DNA from: Ceratobasidium sp. AG-K | Taxonomy: Eukaryota > Basidiomycota > Agaricomycetes > Cantharellales > Ceratobasidiaceae | Assembly: GCA_037039685.1 (NCBI GenBank) | Contig: JAWNGF010000017.1 | Location: 124,001-188,000, forward strand | DNA: 64,000 nt | Reading direction: 5' to 3' | Shown: one piece after another, positions 34,101-48,604 of the stretch | Numbering within the stretch: the first letter of the stretch is position 1 | Layout of the letters: the number at the start of each line of letters is the position of its first letter | The notes under the pieces: generated by a model | What the model was told of the DNA's origin: nothing | What the model saw: the letters and a program-made list of their open reading frames with translations, nothing else | Database searches by the model: none | Program-made: the position numbers and the translations under genes

Positions 34101-37100
34101 GTGTCAACTTGTAATCAGAAGTATTAGTCCTGACTTGGAATTGCTCATTAGTGTCAGGGGTGTTGCGTTGCAAAGTTGGCAAAAATGTTTGGAAGTCGGG
34201 ATTAGTCTTGTGTTGTATTCTGGAGTAGACCTCATTAGTCCTGACTTGTAATTGGGATAAGTCGGAACTTGCAAATATCCATTGGTCTTGACTTGTAATC
34301 AGCCATTAGCACTGGATTGTAATCTGGATTAGTCCTGACTTGTAGTCTGGATTGGTGCTGTTGCTTTGCAAAATTGCCAAAAATGTTTTGACTTTTGCAT
34401 TAGTCTTGCATTAGTCTGAGTTGTAATCACCATTAGTGATTGGTTCCAATGGCCCTCACTTCTATTTTCTAATGATCTATTGCTCTGGAATTGTAATCTG
34501 GATTAGTGCTGACTTGTAATGCCTGATTAGTCCAAAGTTGTAATAAGCAACTACTTCTGACTTGTAATCAGCATTATTGATGGACTTGTAATCCAGAGTG
34601 GTGCTATTGCGTTGCAAAATTGACAAAAATGTCTTGACTTTTCATTAGTATTGGGTAGAAGTAATGCGGATTGGTATTGGACTTGTAATCGGAATAAGTG
34701 AGAACTTGTAATGGCTGATTAGTCTGGACTTGTAATCAGCTATTTGTTTCTGGGCATAATCTGGATTAGTTCTGACTTGTAATGAGCATTAATCTGGACT
34801 TGTAATCTGGATTAGTGCTGTTGCTTTGCAAAATTGCCAAAAATGTTTTGAGAATTCATTTATCCTGAGTTGTAATCGGCATTAGTCTTGACTTGTGATT
34901 TGCGAGTTGCTGATGTTTAATGGGTTCCGAGTTTTGGGGGCGGCTGCCACCCGCAAGCGGGTCCCGTCAGCCTTATTATACACGTTAACACCCTCTAGTG
35001 GGTGGGTTTAGTTGGTGCGCTGGGTGCATAACCTAACAACCTAACTTAACAACATAACCTAACTGCGTGTTTTGCTGATTCAGAGCTGTGTCGGAAGTTG
35101 ATTAACACAAACTTTGTAATCAGCGTTAGTCCCAAATTGTAATGGCCATTAGTATTTGGGAGTAATGGCTGAGTATTTATCCCTTGTAATTGTCATTTAT
35201 ACTTGGTTGGAATCTCAATTAGTCCCGACTTGTAATGCGGGATTAGTGTCAACTTGTAATCAGAAGTATTAGTCCTGACTTGGAATTGCTCATTAGTGTC
35301 AGGGGTGTTGCGTTGCAAAGTTGGCAAAAATGTTTGGAAGTCGGGATTAGTCTTGTGTTGTATTCTGGAGTAGACCTCATTAGTCCTGACTTGTAATTGG
35401 GATAAGTCGGAACTTGCAAATATCCATTGGTCTTGACTTGTAATCAGCCATTAGCACTGGATTGTAATCTGGATTAGTCCTGACTTGTAGTCTGGATTGG
35501 TGCTGTTGCTTTGCAAAATTGCCAAAAATGTTTTGACTTTTGCATTAGTCTTGCATTAGTCTGAGTTGTAATCACCATTAGTGATTGGTTCCAATGGCCC
35601 TCACTTCTATTTTCTAATGATCTATTGCTCTGGAATTGTAATCTGGATTAGTGCTGACTTGTAATGCCTGATTAGTCCAAAGTTGTAATAAGCAACTACT
35701 TCTGACTTGTAATCAGCATTATTGATGGACTTGTAATCCAGAGTGGTGCTATTGCGTTGCAAAATTGACAAAAATGTCTTGACTTTTCATTAGTATTGGG
35801 TAGAAGTAATGCGGATTGGTATTGGACTTGTAATCGGAATAAGTGAGAACTTGTAATGGCTGATTAGTCTGGACTTGTAATCAGCTATTTGTTTCTGGGC
35901 ATAATCTGGATTAGTTCTGACTTGTAATGAGCATTAATCTGGACTTGTAATCTGGATTAGTGCTGTTGCTTTGCAAAATTGCCAAAAATGTTTTGAGAAT
36001 TCATTTATCCTGAGTTGTAATCGGCATTAGTCTTGACTTGTGATTTGCGAGTTGCTGATGTTTAATGGGTTCCGAGTTTTGGGGGCGGCTGCCACCCGCA
36101 AGCGGGTCCCGTCAGCCTTATTATACACGTTAACACCCTCTAGTGGGTGGGTTTAGTTGGTGCGCTGGGTGCATAACCTAACAACCTAACTTAACAACAT
36201 AACCTAACTGCGTGTTTTGCTGATTCAGAGCTGTGTCGGAAGTTGATTAACACAAACTTTGTAATCAGCGTTAGTCCCAAATTGTAATGGCCATTAGTAT
36301 TTGGGAGTAATGGCTGAGTATTTATCCCTTGTAATTGTCATTTATACTTGGTTGGAATCTCAATTAGTCCCGACTTGTAATGCGGGATTAGTGTCAACTT
36401 GTAATCAGAAGTATTAGTCCTGACTTGGAATTGCTCATTAGTGTCAGGGGTGTTGCGTTGCAAAGTTGGCAAAAATGTTTGGAAGTCGGGATTAGTCTTG
36501 TGTTGTATTCTGGAGTAGACCTCATTAGTCCTGACTTGTAATTGGGATAAGTCGGAACTTGCAAATATCCATTGGTCTTGACTTGTAATCAGCCATTAGC
36601 ACTGGATTGTAATCTGGATTAGTCCTGACTTGTAGTCTGGATTGGTGCTGTTGCTTTGCAAAATTGCCAAAAATGTTTTGACTTTTGCATTAGTCTTGCA
36701 TTAGTCTGAGTTGTAATCACCATTAGTGATTGGTTCCAATGGCCCTCACTTCTATTTTCTAATGATCTATTGCTCTGGAATTGTAATCTGGATTAGTGCT
36801 GACTTGTAATGCCTGATTAGTCCAAAGTTGTAATAAGCAACTACTTCTGACTTGTAATCAGCATTATTGATGGACTTGTAATCCAGAGTGGTGCTATTGC
36901 GTTGCAAAATTGACAAAAATGTCTTGACTTTTCATTAGTATTGGGTAGAAGTAATGCGGATTGGTATTGGACTTGTAATCGGAATAAGTGAGAACTTGTA
37001 ATGGCTGATTAGTCTGGACTTGTAATCAGCTATTTGTTTCTGGGCATAATCTGGATTAGTTCTGACTTGTAATGAGCATTAATCTGGACTTGTAATCTGG

Positions 37101-40100
37101 ATTAGTGCTGTTGCTTTGCAAAATTGCCAAAAATGTTTTGAGAATTCATTTATCCTGAGTTGTAATCGGCATTAGTCTTGACTTGTGATTTGCGAGTTGC
37201 TGATGTTTAATGGGTTCCGAGTTTTGGGGGCGGCTGCCACCCGCAAGCGGGTCCCGTCAGCCTTATTATACACGTTAACACCCTCTAGTGGGTGGGTTTA
37301 GTTGGTGCGCTGGGTGCATAACCTAACAACCTAACTTAACAACATAACCTAACTGCGTGTTTTGCTGATTCAGAGCTGTGTCGGAAGTTGATTAACACAA
37401 ACTTTGTAATCAGCGTTAGTCCCAAATTGTAATGGCCATTAGTATTTGGGAGTAATGGCTGAGTATTTATCCCTTGTAATTGTCATTTATACTTGGTTGG
37501 AATCTCAATTAGTCCCGACTTGTAATGCGGGATTAGTGTCAACTTGTAATCAGAAGTATTAGTCCTGACTTGGAATTGCTCATTAGTGTCAGGGGTGTTG
37601 CGTTGCAAAGTTGGCAAAAATGTTTGGAAGTCGGGATTAGTCTTGTGTTGTATTCTGGAGTAGACCTCATTAGTCCTGACTTGTAATTGGGATAAGTCGG
37701 AACTTGCAAATATCCATTGGTCTTGACTTGTAATCAGCCATTAGCACTGGATTGTAATCTGGATTAGTCCTGACTTGTAGTCTGGATTGGTGCTGTTGCT
37801 TTGCAAAATTGCCAAAAATGTTTTGACTTTTGCATTAGTCTTGCATTAGTCTGAGTTGTAATCACCATTAGTGATTGGTTCCAATGGCCCTCACTTCTAT
37901 TTTCTAATGATCTATTGCTCTGGAATTGTAATCTGGATTAGTGCTGACTTGTAATGCCTGATTAGTCCAAAGTTGTAATAAGCAACTACTTCTGACTTGT
38001 AATCAGCATTATTGATGGACTTGTAATCCAGAGTGGTGCTATTGCGTTGCAAAATTGACAAAAATGTCTTGACTTTTCATTAGTATTGGGTAGAAGTAAT
38101 GCGGATTGGTATTGGACTTGTAATCGGAATAAGTGAGAACTTGTAATGGCTGATTAGTCTGGACTTGTAATCAGCTATTTGTTTCTGGGCATAATCTGGA
38201 TTAGTTCTGACTTGTAATGAGCATTAATCTGGACTTGTAATCTGGATTAGTGCTGTTGCTTTGCAAAATTGCCAAAAATGTTTTGAGAATTCATTTATCC
38301 TGAGTTGTAATCGGCATTAGTCTTGACTTGTGATTTGCGAGTTGCTGATGTTTAATGGGTTCCGAGTTTTGGGGGCGGCTGCCACCCGCAAGCGGGTCCC
38401 GTCAGCCTTATTATACACGTTAACACCCTCTAGTGGGTGGGTTTAGTTGGTGCGCTGGGTGCATAACCTAACAACCTAACTTAACAACATAACCTAACTG
38501 CGTGTTTTGCTGATTCAGAGCTGTGTCGGAAGTTGATTAACACAAACTTTGTAATCAGCGTTAGTCCCAAATTGTAATGGCCATTAGTATTTGGGAGTAA
38601 TGGCTGAGTATTTATCCCTTGTAATTGTCATTTATACTTGGTTGGAATCTCAATTAGTCCCGACTTGTAATGCGGGATTAGTGTCAACTGTAATCAGAAG
38701 TATTAGTCCTGACTTGGAATTGCTCATTAGTGTCAGGGGTGTTGCGTTGCAAAGTTGGCAAAAATGTTTGGAAGTCGGGATTAGTCTTGTGTTGTATTCT
38801 GGAGTAGACCTCATTAGTCCTGACTTGTAATTGGGATAAGTCGGAACTTGCAAATATCCATTGGTCTTGACTTGTAATCAGCCATTAGCACTGGATTGTA
38901 ATCTGGATTAGTCCTGACTTGTAGTCTGGATTGGTGCTGTTGCTTTGCAAAATTGCCAAAAATGTTTTGACTTTTGCATTAGTCTTGCATTAGTCTGAGT
39001 TGTAATCACCATTAGTGATTGGTTCCAATGGCCCTCACTTCTATTTTCTAATGATCTATTGCTCTGGAATTGTAATCTGGATTAGTGCTGACTTGTAATG
39101 CCTGATTAGTCCAAAGTTGTAATAAGCAACTACTTCTGACTTGTAATCAGCATTATTGATGGACTTGTAATCCAGAGTGGTGCTATTGCGTTGCAAAATT
39201 GACAAAAATGTCTTGACTTTTCATTAGTATTGGGTAGAAGTAATGCGGATTGGTATTGGACTTGTAATCGGAATAAGTGAGAACTTGTAATGGCTGATTA
39301 GTCTGGACTTGTAATCAGCTATTTGTTTCTGGGCATAATCTGGATTAGTTCTGACTTGTAATGAGCATTAATCTGGACTTGTAATCTGGATTAGTGCTGT
39401 TGCTTTGCAAAATTGCCAAAAATGTTTTGAGAATTCATTTATCCTGAGTTGTAATCGGCATTAGTCTTGACTTGTGATTTGCGAGTTGCTGATGTTTAAT
39501 GGGTTCCGAGTTTTGGGGGCGGCTGCCACCCGCAAGCGGGTCCCGTCAGCCTTATTATACACGTTAACACCCTCTAGTGGGTGGGTTTAGTTGGTGCGCT
39601 GGGTGCATAACCTAACAACCTAACTTAACAACATAACCTAACTGCGTGTTTTGCTGATTCAGAGCTGTGTCGGAAGTTGATTAACACAACTTTGTAATCA
39701 GCGTTAGTCCCAAATTGTAATGGCCATTAGTATTTGGGAGTAATGGCTGAGTATTTATCCCTTGTAATTGTCATTTATACTTGGTTGGAATCTCAATTAG
39801 TCCCGACTTGTAATGCGGGATTAGTGTCAACTTGTAATCAGAAGTATTAGTCCTGACTTGGAATTGCTCATTAGTGTCAGGGGTGTTGCGTTGCAAAGTT
39901 GGCAAAAATGTTTGGAAGTCGGGATTAGTCTTGTGTTGTATTCTGGAGTAGACCTCATTAGTCCTGACTTGTAATTGGGATAAGTCGGAACTTGCAAATA
40001 TCCATTGGTCTTGACTTGTAATCAGCCATTAGCACTGGATTGTAATCTGGATTAGTCCTGACTTGTAGTCTGGATTGGTGCTGTTGCTTTGCAAAATTGC

Positions 40101-43100
40101 CAAAAATGTTTTGACTTTTGCATTAGTCTTGCATTAGTCTGAGTTGTAATCACCATTAGTGATTGGTTCCAATGGCCCTCACTTCTATTTTTTTCTAATG
40201 ATCTATTGCTCTGGAATTGTAATCTGGATTAGTGCTGACTTGTAATGCCTGATTAGTCCAAAGTTGTAATAAGCAACTACTTCTGACTTGTAATCAGCAT
40301 TATTGATGGACTTGTAATCCAGAGTGGTGCTATTGCGTTGCAAAATTGACAAAAATGTCTTGACTTTTCATTAGTATTGGGTAGAAGTAATGCGGATTGG
40401 TATTGGACTTGTAATCGGAATAAGTGAGAACTTGTAATGGCTGATTAGTCTGGACTTGTAATCAGCTATTTGTTTCTGGGCATAATCTGGATTAGTTCTG
40501 ACTTGTAATGAGCATTAATCTGGACTTGTAATCTGGATTAGTGCTGTTGCTTTGCAAAATTGCCAAAAATGTTTTGAGAATTCATTTATCCTGAGTTGTA
40601 ATCGGCATTAGTCTTGACTTGTGATTTGCGAGTTGCTGATGTTTAATGGGTTCCGAGTTTTGGGGGCGGCTGCCACCCGCAAGCGGGTCCCGTCAGCCTT
40701 ATTATACACGTTAACACCCTCTAGTGGGTGGGTTTAGTTGGTGCGCTGGGTGCATAACCTAACAACCTAACTTAACAACATAACCTAACTGCGTGTTTTG
40801 CTGATTCAGAGCTGTGTCGGAAGTTGATTAACACAAACTTTGTAATCAGCGTTAGTCCCAAATTGTAATGGCCATTAGTATTTGGGAGTAATGGCTGAGT
40901 ATTTATCCCTTGTAATTGTCATTTATACTTGGTTGGAATCTCAATTAGTCCCGACTTGTAATGCGGGATTAGTGTCAACTTGTAATCAGAAGTATTAGTC
41001 CTGACTTGGAATTGCTCATTAGTGTCAGGGGTGTTGCGTTGCAAAGTTGGCAAAAATGTTTGGAAGTCGGGATTAGTCTTGTGTTGTATTCTGGAGTAGA
41101 CCTCATTAGTCCTGACTTGTAATTGGGATAAGTCGGAACTTGCAAATATCCATTGGTCTTGACTTGTAATCAGCCATTAGCACTGGATTGTAATCTGGAT
41201 TAGTCCTGACTTGTAGTCTGGATTGGTGCTGTTGCTTTGCAAAATTGCCAAAAATGTTTTGACTTTTGCATTAGTCTTGCATTAGTCTGAGTTGTAATCA
41301 CCATTAGTGATTGGTTCCAATGGCCCTCACTTCTATTTTCTAATGATCTATTGCTCTGGAATTGTAATCTGGATTAGTGCTGACTTGTAATGCCTGATTA
41401 GTCCAAAGTTGTAATAAGCAACTACTTCTGACTTGTAATCAGCATTATTGATGGACTTGTAATCCAGAGTGGTGCTATTGCGTTGCAAAATTGACAAAAA
41501 TGTCTTGACTTTTCATTAGTATTGGGTAGAAGTAATGCGGATTGGTATTGGACTTGTAATCGGAATAAGTGAGAACTTGTAATGGCTGATTAGTCTGGAC
41601 TTGTAATCAGCTATTTGTTTCTGGGCATAATCTGGATTAGTTCTGACTTGTAATGAGCATTAATCTGGACTTGTAATCTGGATTAGTGCTGTTGCTTTGC
41701 AAAATTGCCAAAAATGTTTTGAGAATTCATTTATCCTGAGTTGTAATCGGCATTAGTCTTGACTTGTGATTTGCGAGTTGCTGATGTTTAATGGGTTCCG
41801 AGTTTTGGGGGCGGCTGCCACCCGCAAGCGGGTCCCGTCAGCCTTATTATACACGTTAACACCCTCTAGTGGGTGGGTTTAGTTGGTGCGCTGGGTGCAT
41901 AACCTAACAACCTAACTTAACAACATAACCTAACTGCGTGTTTTGCTGATTCAGAGCTGTGTCGGAAGTTGATTAACACAAACTTTGTAATCAGCGTTAG
42001 TCCCAAATTGTAATGGCCATTAGTATTTGGGAGTAATGGCTGAGTATTTATCCCTTGTAATTGTCATTTATACTTGGTTGGAATCTCAATTAGTCCCGAC
42101 TTGTAATGCGGGATTAGTGTCAACTTGTAATCAGAAGTATTAGTCCTGACTTGGAATTGCTCATTAGTGTCAGGGGTGTTGCGTTGCAAAGTTGGGCAAA
42201 AATGTTTGGAAGTCGGGATTAGTCTTGTGTTGTATTCTGGAGTAGACCTCATTAGTCCTGACTTGTAATTGGGATAAGTCGGAACTTGCAAATATCCATT
42301 GGTCTTGACTTGTAATCAGCCATTAGCACTGGATTGTAATCTGGATTAGTCCTGACTTGTAGTCTGGATTGGTGCTGTTGCTTTGCAAAATTGCCAAAAA
42401 TGTTTTGACTTTTGCATTAGTCTTGCATTAGTCTGAGTTGTAATCACCATTAGTGATTGGTTCCAATGGCCCTCACTTCTATTTTCTAATGATCTATTGC
42501 TCTGGAATTGTAATCTGGATTAGTGCTGACTTGTAATGCCTGATTAGTCCAAAGTTGTAATAAGCAACTACTTCTGACTTGTAATCAGCATTATTGATGG
42601 ACTTGTAATCCAGAGTGGTGCTATTGCGTTGCAAAATTGACAAAAATGTCTTGACTTTTCATTAGTATTGGGTAGAAGTAATGCGGATTGGTATTGGACT
42701 TGTAATCGGAATAAGTGAGAACTTGTAATGGCTGATTAGTCTGGACTTGTAATCAGCTATTTGTTTCTGGGCATAATCTGGATTAGTTCTGACTTGTAAT
42801 GAGCATTAATCTGGACTTGTAATCTGGATTAGTGCTGTTGCTTTGCAAAATTGCCAAAAATGTTTTGAGAATTCATTTATCCTGAGTTGTAATCGGCATT
42901 AGTCTTGACTTGTGATTTGCGAGTTGCTGATGTTTAATGGGTTCCGAGTTTTGGGGGCGGCTGCCACCCGCAAGCGGGTCCCGTCAGCCTTATTATACAC
43001 GTTAACACCCTCTAGTGGGTGGGTTTAGTTGGTGCGCTGGGTGCATAACCTAACAACCTAACTTAACAACATAACCTAACTGCGTGTTTTGCTGATTCAG

Positions 43101-45778
43101 AGCTGTGTCGGAAGTTGATTAACACAAACTTTGTAATCAGCGTTAGTCCCAAATTGTAATGGCCATTAGTATTTGGGAGTAATGGCTGAGTATTTATCCC
43201 TTGTAATTGTCATTTATACTTGGTTGGAATCTCAATTAGTCCCGACTTGTAATGCGGGATTAGTGTCAACTTGTAATCAGAAGTATTAGTCCTGACTTGG
43301 AATTGCTCATTAGTGTCAGGGGTGTTGCGTTGCAAAGTTGGCAAAAATGTTTGGAAGTCGGGATTAGTCTTGTGTTGTATTCTGGAGTAGACCTCATTAG
43401 TCCTGACTTGTAATTGGGATAAGTCGGAACTTGCAAATATCCATTGGTCTTGACTTGTAATCAGCCATTAGCACTGGATTGTAATCTGGATTAGTCCTGA
43501 CTTGTAGTCTGGATTGGTGCTGTTGCTTTGCAAAATTGCCAAAAATGTTTTGACTTTTGCATTAGTCTTGCATTAGTCTGAGTTGTAATCACCATTAGTG
43601 ATTGGTTCCAATGGCCCTCACTTCTATTTTCTAATGATCTATTGCTCTGGAATTGTAATCTGGATTAGTGCTGACTTGTAATGCCTGATTAGTCCAAAGT
43701 TGTAATAAGCAACTACTTCTGACTTGTAATCAGCATTATTGATGGACTTGTAATCCAGAGTGGTGCTATTGCGTTGCAAAATTGACAAAAATGTCTTGAC
43801 TTTTCATTAGTATTGGGTAGAAGTAATGCGGATTGGTATTGGACTTGTAATCGGAATAAGTGAGAACTTGTAATGGCTGATTAGTCTGGACTTGTAATCA
43901 GCTATTTGTTTCTGGGCATAATCTGGATTAGTTCTGACTTGTAATGAGCATTAATCTGGACTTGTAATCTGGATTAGTGCTGTTGCTTTGCAAAATTGCC
44001 AAAAATGTTTTGAGAATTCATTTATCCTGAGTTGTAATCGGCATTAGTCTTGACTTGTGATTTGCGAGTTGCTGATGTTTAATGGGTTCCGAGTTTTGGG
44101 GGCGGCTGCCACCCGCAAGCGGGTCCCGTCAGCCTTATTATACACGTTAACACCCTCTAGTGGGTGGGTTTAGTTGGTGCGCTGGGTGCATAACCCTAAC
44201 AACCTAACTTAACAACATAACCTAACTGCGTGTTTTGCTGATTCAGAGCTGTGTCGGAAGTTGATTAACACAAACTTTGTAATCAGCGTTAGTCCCAAAT
44301 TGTAATGGCCATTAGTATTTGGGAGTAATGGCTGAGTATTTATCCCTTGTAATTGTCATTTATACTTGGTTGGAATCTCAATTAGTCCCGACTTGTAATG
44401 CGGGATTAGTGTCAACTTGTAATCAGAAGTATTAGTCCTGACTTGGAATTGCTCATTAGTGTCAGGGGTGTTGCGTTGCAAAGTTGGCAAAAATGTTTGG
44501 AAGTCGGGATTAGTCTTGTGTTGTATTCTGGAGTAGACCTCATTAGTCCTGACTTGTAATTGGGATAAGTCGGAACTTGCAAATATCCATTGGTCTTGAC
44601 TTGTAATCAGCCATTAGCACTGGATTGTAATCTGGATTAGTCCTGACTTGTAGTCTGGATTGGTGCTGTTGCTTTGCAAAATTGCCAAAAATGTTTTGAC
44701 TTTTGCATTAGTCTTGCATTAGTCTGAGTTGTAATCACCATTAGTGATTGGTTCCAATGGCCCTCACTTCTATTTTCTAATGATCTATTGCTCTGGAATT
44801 GTAATCTGGATTAGTGCTGACTTGTAATGCCTGATTAGTCCAAAGTTGTAATAAGCAACTACTTCTGACTTGTAATCAGCATTATTGATGGACTTGTAAT
44901 CCAGAGTGGTGCTATTGCGTTGCAAAATTGACAAAAATGTCTTGACTTTTCATTAGTATTGGGTAGAAGTAATGCGGATTGGTATTGGACTTGTAATCGG
45001 AATAAGTGAGAACTTGTAATGGCTGATTAGTCTGGACTTGTAATCAGCTATTTGTTTCTGGGCATAATCTGGATTAGTTCTGACTTGTAATGAGCATTAA
45101 TCTGGACTTGTAATCTGGATTAGTGCTGTTGCTTTGCAAAATTGCCAAAAATGTTTTGAGAATTCATTTATCCTGAGTTGTAATCGGCATCGGCATTAGT
45201 CTTTGACTTGTGATTTGCGAGTTGCTGATGTTTAATGGGTTCCGAGTTTTGGGGGCGGCTGCCACCCGCAAGCGGGTCCCGTCAGCCTTATTATACACGT
45301 TAACACCCTCTAGTGGGTGGGTTTAGTTGGTGCGCTGGGTGCATAACCTAACAACCTAACTTAACAACATAACCTAACTGCGTGTTTTGCTGATTCAGAG
45401 CTGTGTCGGAAGTTGATTAACACAAACTTTGTAATCAGCGTTAGTCCCAAATTGTAATGGCCATTAGTATTTGGGAGTAATGGCTGAGTATTTATCCCTT
45501 GTAATTGTCATTTATACTTGGTTGGAATCTCAATTAGTCCCGACTTGTAATGCGGGATTAGTGTCAACTTGTAATCAGAAGTATTAGTCCTGACTTGGAA
45601 TTGCTCATTAGTGTCAGGGGTGTTGCGTTGCAAAGTTGGCAAAAATGTTTGGAAGTCGGGATTAGTCTTGTGTTGTATTCTGGAGTAGACCTCATTAGTC
45701 CTGACTTGTAATTGGGATAAGTCGGAACTTGCAAATATCCATTGGTCTTGACTTGTAATCAGCCATTAGCACTGGATT
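34101..45778 (+). repeat. Tandem array: 10.2 copies of a 1,145 bp unit
   Basis: The landmark GTGTCAACTTGTAATCAGAA starts at 34101, 35246, 36391, 37536, 38681 (with one T missing), 39824, 40972, 42117, 43263, 44409 and 45561. Spacing is 1143-1152. The units look identical except for small indels: one base lost near 38690 and 39687, three T added near 40190, one G near 42195, one C near 44194, and a CGGCAT duplication near 45187. Each unit has four degenerate internal copies of a block like TTGCAAAATTGCCAAAAATG and many ACTTGTAATC words. It also has one hairpin (CCACCCGCAAGCGGGTCCC) and a TAACCTAACAACCTAACTTA run. There is no coding function. Confidence 0.97.
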
Positions 45779-48604
45779 ATCTACCTGATATCACTAGTGG
45801 CTCACTTTTGGAATTCCAAGCTGTCTATGAGGATCTAGCTGCCTCAGAAGGCCTCTTGACCTCAGAATATGGAGCCCACACCCACTTTGCACTCACCGGA
45901 CACTATGCTAAGCTTGGTGACAATCATCGGATGAAGATCCAGCCCCAAACCTTGGAAATACCTGCCTATCGTCTTGCAAAGCATTGTGATGTGGATTCAG
46001 CAATTGGCTTTGTCTATGAGGACGACACCTTCCCTTTGCTCCCAGGGCACACAGTTTTCCACCAGGTTCTCAACAATTTTGATTACACCCTGAGAGCCAC
46101 CCTCCACCTTCCTCCATGCAGCATTCCCCCTTCAGGTGGTCAAGGAGATGACACTGTGAGTCATTGCAGTCAATTGAATTGTTTTGACTCAGCCAACCAT
46201 CACTGTCTCTGAACCCAAACCTTTTGGCAGTGGATTGATCATGGTCACATGCCTAATGCATCCATGGCCTTCATCAGTGGTGCCAATGTCCAGAAAATCC
46301 AAATCCGATACATGTTTCCATCAGCAGTCCACTACCGACAGCCCGGCAGAGGGAACACTATTAGCCATGACCGTATGGCCCATTTCTATGATCTTGGTGT
46401 CCGACCTTCTGTCCTTGAGGTTCTTCCTCTTACTTCACATGGTGACTGGCCCATTGATCATCAAGATGAGGTGTTCCGTGCCACTCGTTCTAATGGGCAA
46501 ATTGTCTACACACCACGTTCCATTCCCTCAACCCACATGAGTGCATTCTTGAAAGCACTGCATAAGCATGTGCGGGCTTCTGATGAGCTCAGTTGGGCAG
46601 TGGATTTTTTTCTTCAGATTCAGATTCAAGGCTGCAAACAAGGGACCAAGCATCAACCTCCTCCTCCAGTTTCTGCTGACATCGATGCTGAAGCTAGCCT
46701 TGAGACAGAGGATGCATTTGACCAGATGCGTGGTGGTGCCGTCATGGATGCACTTCATCCATTGAATGCCCTGGAATTGGTTCCTGACAACTGGTGGATT
46801 GATATTGCAACAACAGTCCACCTTTCAGACCGTGGATATAGCCTACTCATTTCAGCCACGCAGCACGACTGGCTCATTGGTGAGCTGACTGGAGAATCAG
46901 TGGTGGAAGCAGCTGCACGTATCAGGCGCGGCAAAGCTAGCGGTTATTTTCTTGATGAGACAGCACACCTTGGATCTGTAGCTGGCTTTCGACTGCGCTC
47001 CGAAGGAAATCACCCAAACCCCAACGGAGTGACGTATATACAAGCTTACACAACTGAGAAAAGCTTGACGGCGCTCAAGGATGGGGGCTACTTCGCAAAG
47101 CATCTCGAACCAAAAGCAATATTCAGGGATTACAAACAGGCACTTAACAACCACCTCATGAAGTTGGAGAATGTCTTTCGAGAGGCTAGGGGTGTTGCAC
47201 ATTCGGTAGACGTGCGACTGGAGTCTCGAGTGTCATACTGGGATGCATACAAAGCTCACCGGTACATCTCCAACAACCTCCTAACGTCGTGTCTTGTAAT
47301 GGTGAAATCCAAGGACTTCTGGTAAGTGGCAATCGACCGGCGGTCGATTTGTGAAACACAGGAGGAGCTGACACATGCACAGGCAATGGAAGATTACACG
47401 AGTGGAAGCAATTATAGCAGCCCTTTCTGAGCTCCACCCAAAACTCCCGCAGGTTCCTGCACAGAAACTTGGTGCACCAGCAACTCTGGCTATCGCACTC
47501 TGCTGGCTCACCAATGCCATGGTTAACCGACCTGAGCAGGGCAGCGACTTTGACGTACTCGCGGATACGATCAGTGTGCACGAAGAGCGTCGCAGCGTAC
47601 TCACACCCATCCGACCGCTAAACGCATGCTTCCTCCACTCCCTCATCAACGAGCCATACCTTCGCATCTCCTCCCACAGGTGTCTCGATATTGCCTACAT
47701 TGCTCGGCTATGTGGGATCAAAGGAGGGGCACCAGAGGGAGAACTCCGTACGTTGGTCTTACGCCAGGTGCGGACCCTCGATGCGCTCTGGGGGAAGCCG
47801 CTTCCACAGTGGGGGGACAATCCAGGAAGTGCGAGTGGTAGTCAGGCCGTTGCCAAACGCCCAGCAGGTGTCGGAAAAGTCAGTCGTGCTAAACGGTTGA
47901 GGCTCCATGTGTCGGCGGACAACGAGGCGGTGATTGGCTCAGACGAAGAAGGAGTACCAGAAGGACAGCCAGTAGCTGGTTACGCATCCGAAGAGGAAGA
48001 CCCCGAAGTTGCTGCAGTTGGCATCGGATACCGGGAGTCACTCGAAAGCATTTTCCGTCGGATGGCGGGCGAGATGATGCTCAAGGTCCCAAGCAACAAG
48101 CAGCACGGGAGTTGGAGGCTTGCAGGGGATGGCCAGTGCTCGCAGCTGACATTCAAGACACTGTGTGATTCAAAGGAGCTCCCCCAGCTATTTACAACGT
48201 GGCGACAGGTATCATCAGTGACCCAATGGAACAACACGGTCGAGAAGTTGTTCCCGACACCAACTCAATTTCTTCACGTATCTACGGACCGCGACGGCCA
48301 GCCAAAGGGCACCTACTTACAAGGGCTTGCACAATGCTCGTGGTTTCAGAGCTGGACCACACTTATTGGTACAGTGGATGCACCGAAACAGGATGTTGAT
48401 GCACTGGTTAACTTCACACGCAAGAAAATACACAGCCAGGTTCAATGGTTACCGCTCGGAAAATGTGACCGCTTGTGGGCGGCAGATGGGTCAGCACGGG
48501 GGGTAACTGTGCACGGAGACAGCACGGGGGGCAGATTAGGGGTGATTATTGTCCTCAACCCTGTACACTGTACAAATGTAGATATACCCGGAGGCAAGTT
48601 GTAG
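45779..48604 (+). CDS. Unknown large protein, 5' end missing at the array edge
   Basis: Three exons, about 45779-46155, 46231-47322 and 47382-48604, join in frame (introns begin gtgagtcatt and gtaagtggca) to roughly 890 codons and end at a stop at 48602-48604. No start codon fits the 5' edge: coding sequence begins directly where the tandem repeat stops, so the N-terminus is lost or elsewhere. I do not recognise a domain. Features include DNWWIDIATTVHLSD, a helical middle part (KLENVFREARGVAHSVDVRLE), SHRCLDIAYIARLCGI, a basic/acidic linker with KVSRAKRLRL (possible nuclear signal) and a C-terminal ~200 residues with GSWRLAGDGQCSQLTFKTLC. The first third is AT-richer than the rest. It may be an accessory gene of a transposon; that is a guess. 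Confidence 0.55.

Noticed and set aside
34101..45778. Small frames (62-79 codons) in the 1,145 bp repeat units
   Set aside because: They exist in only some copies, depend on single-base indels and end at the same repeat stops.
45779..48604. KDZ-type transposase
   Set aside because: No cysteine-cluster N-terminus and no recognisable DDE-like spacing; the link to KDZ elements would rest only on the nearby Tet/JBP-like gene.
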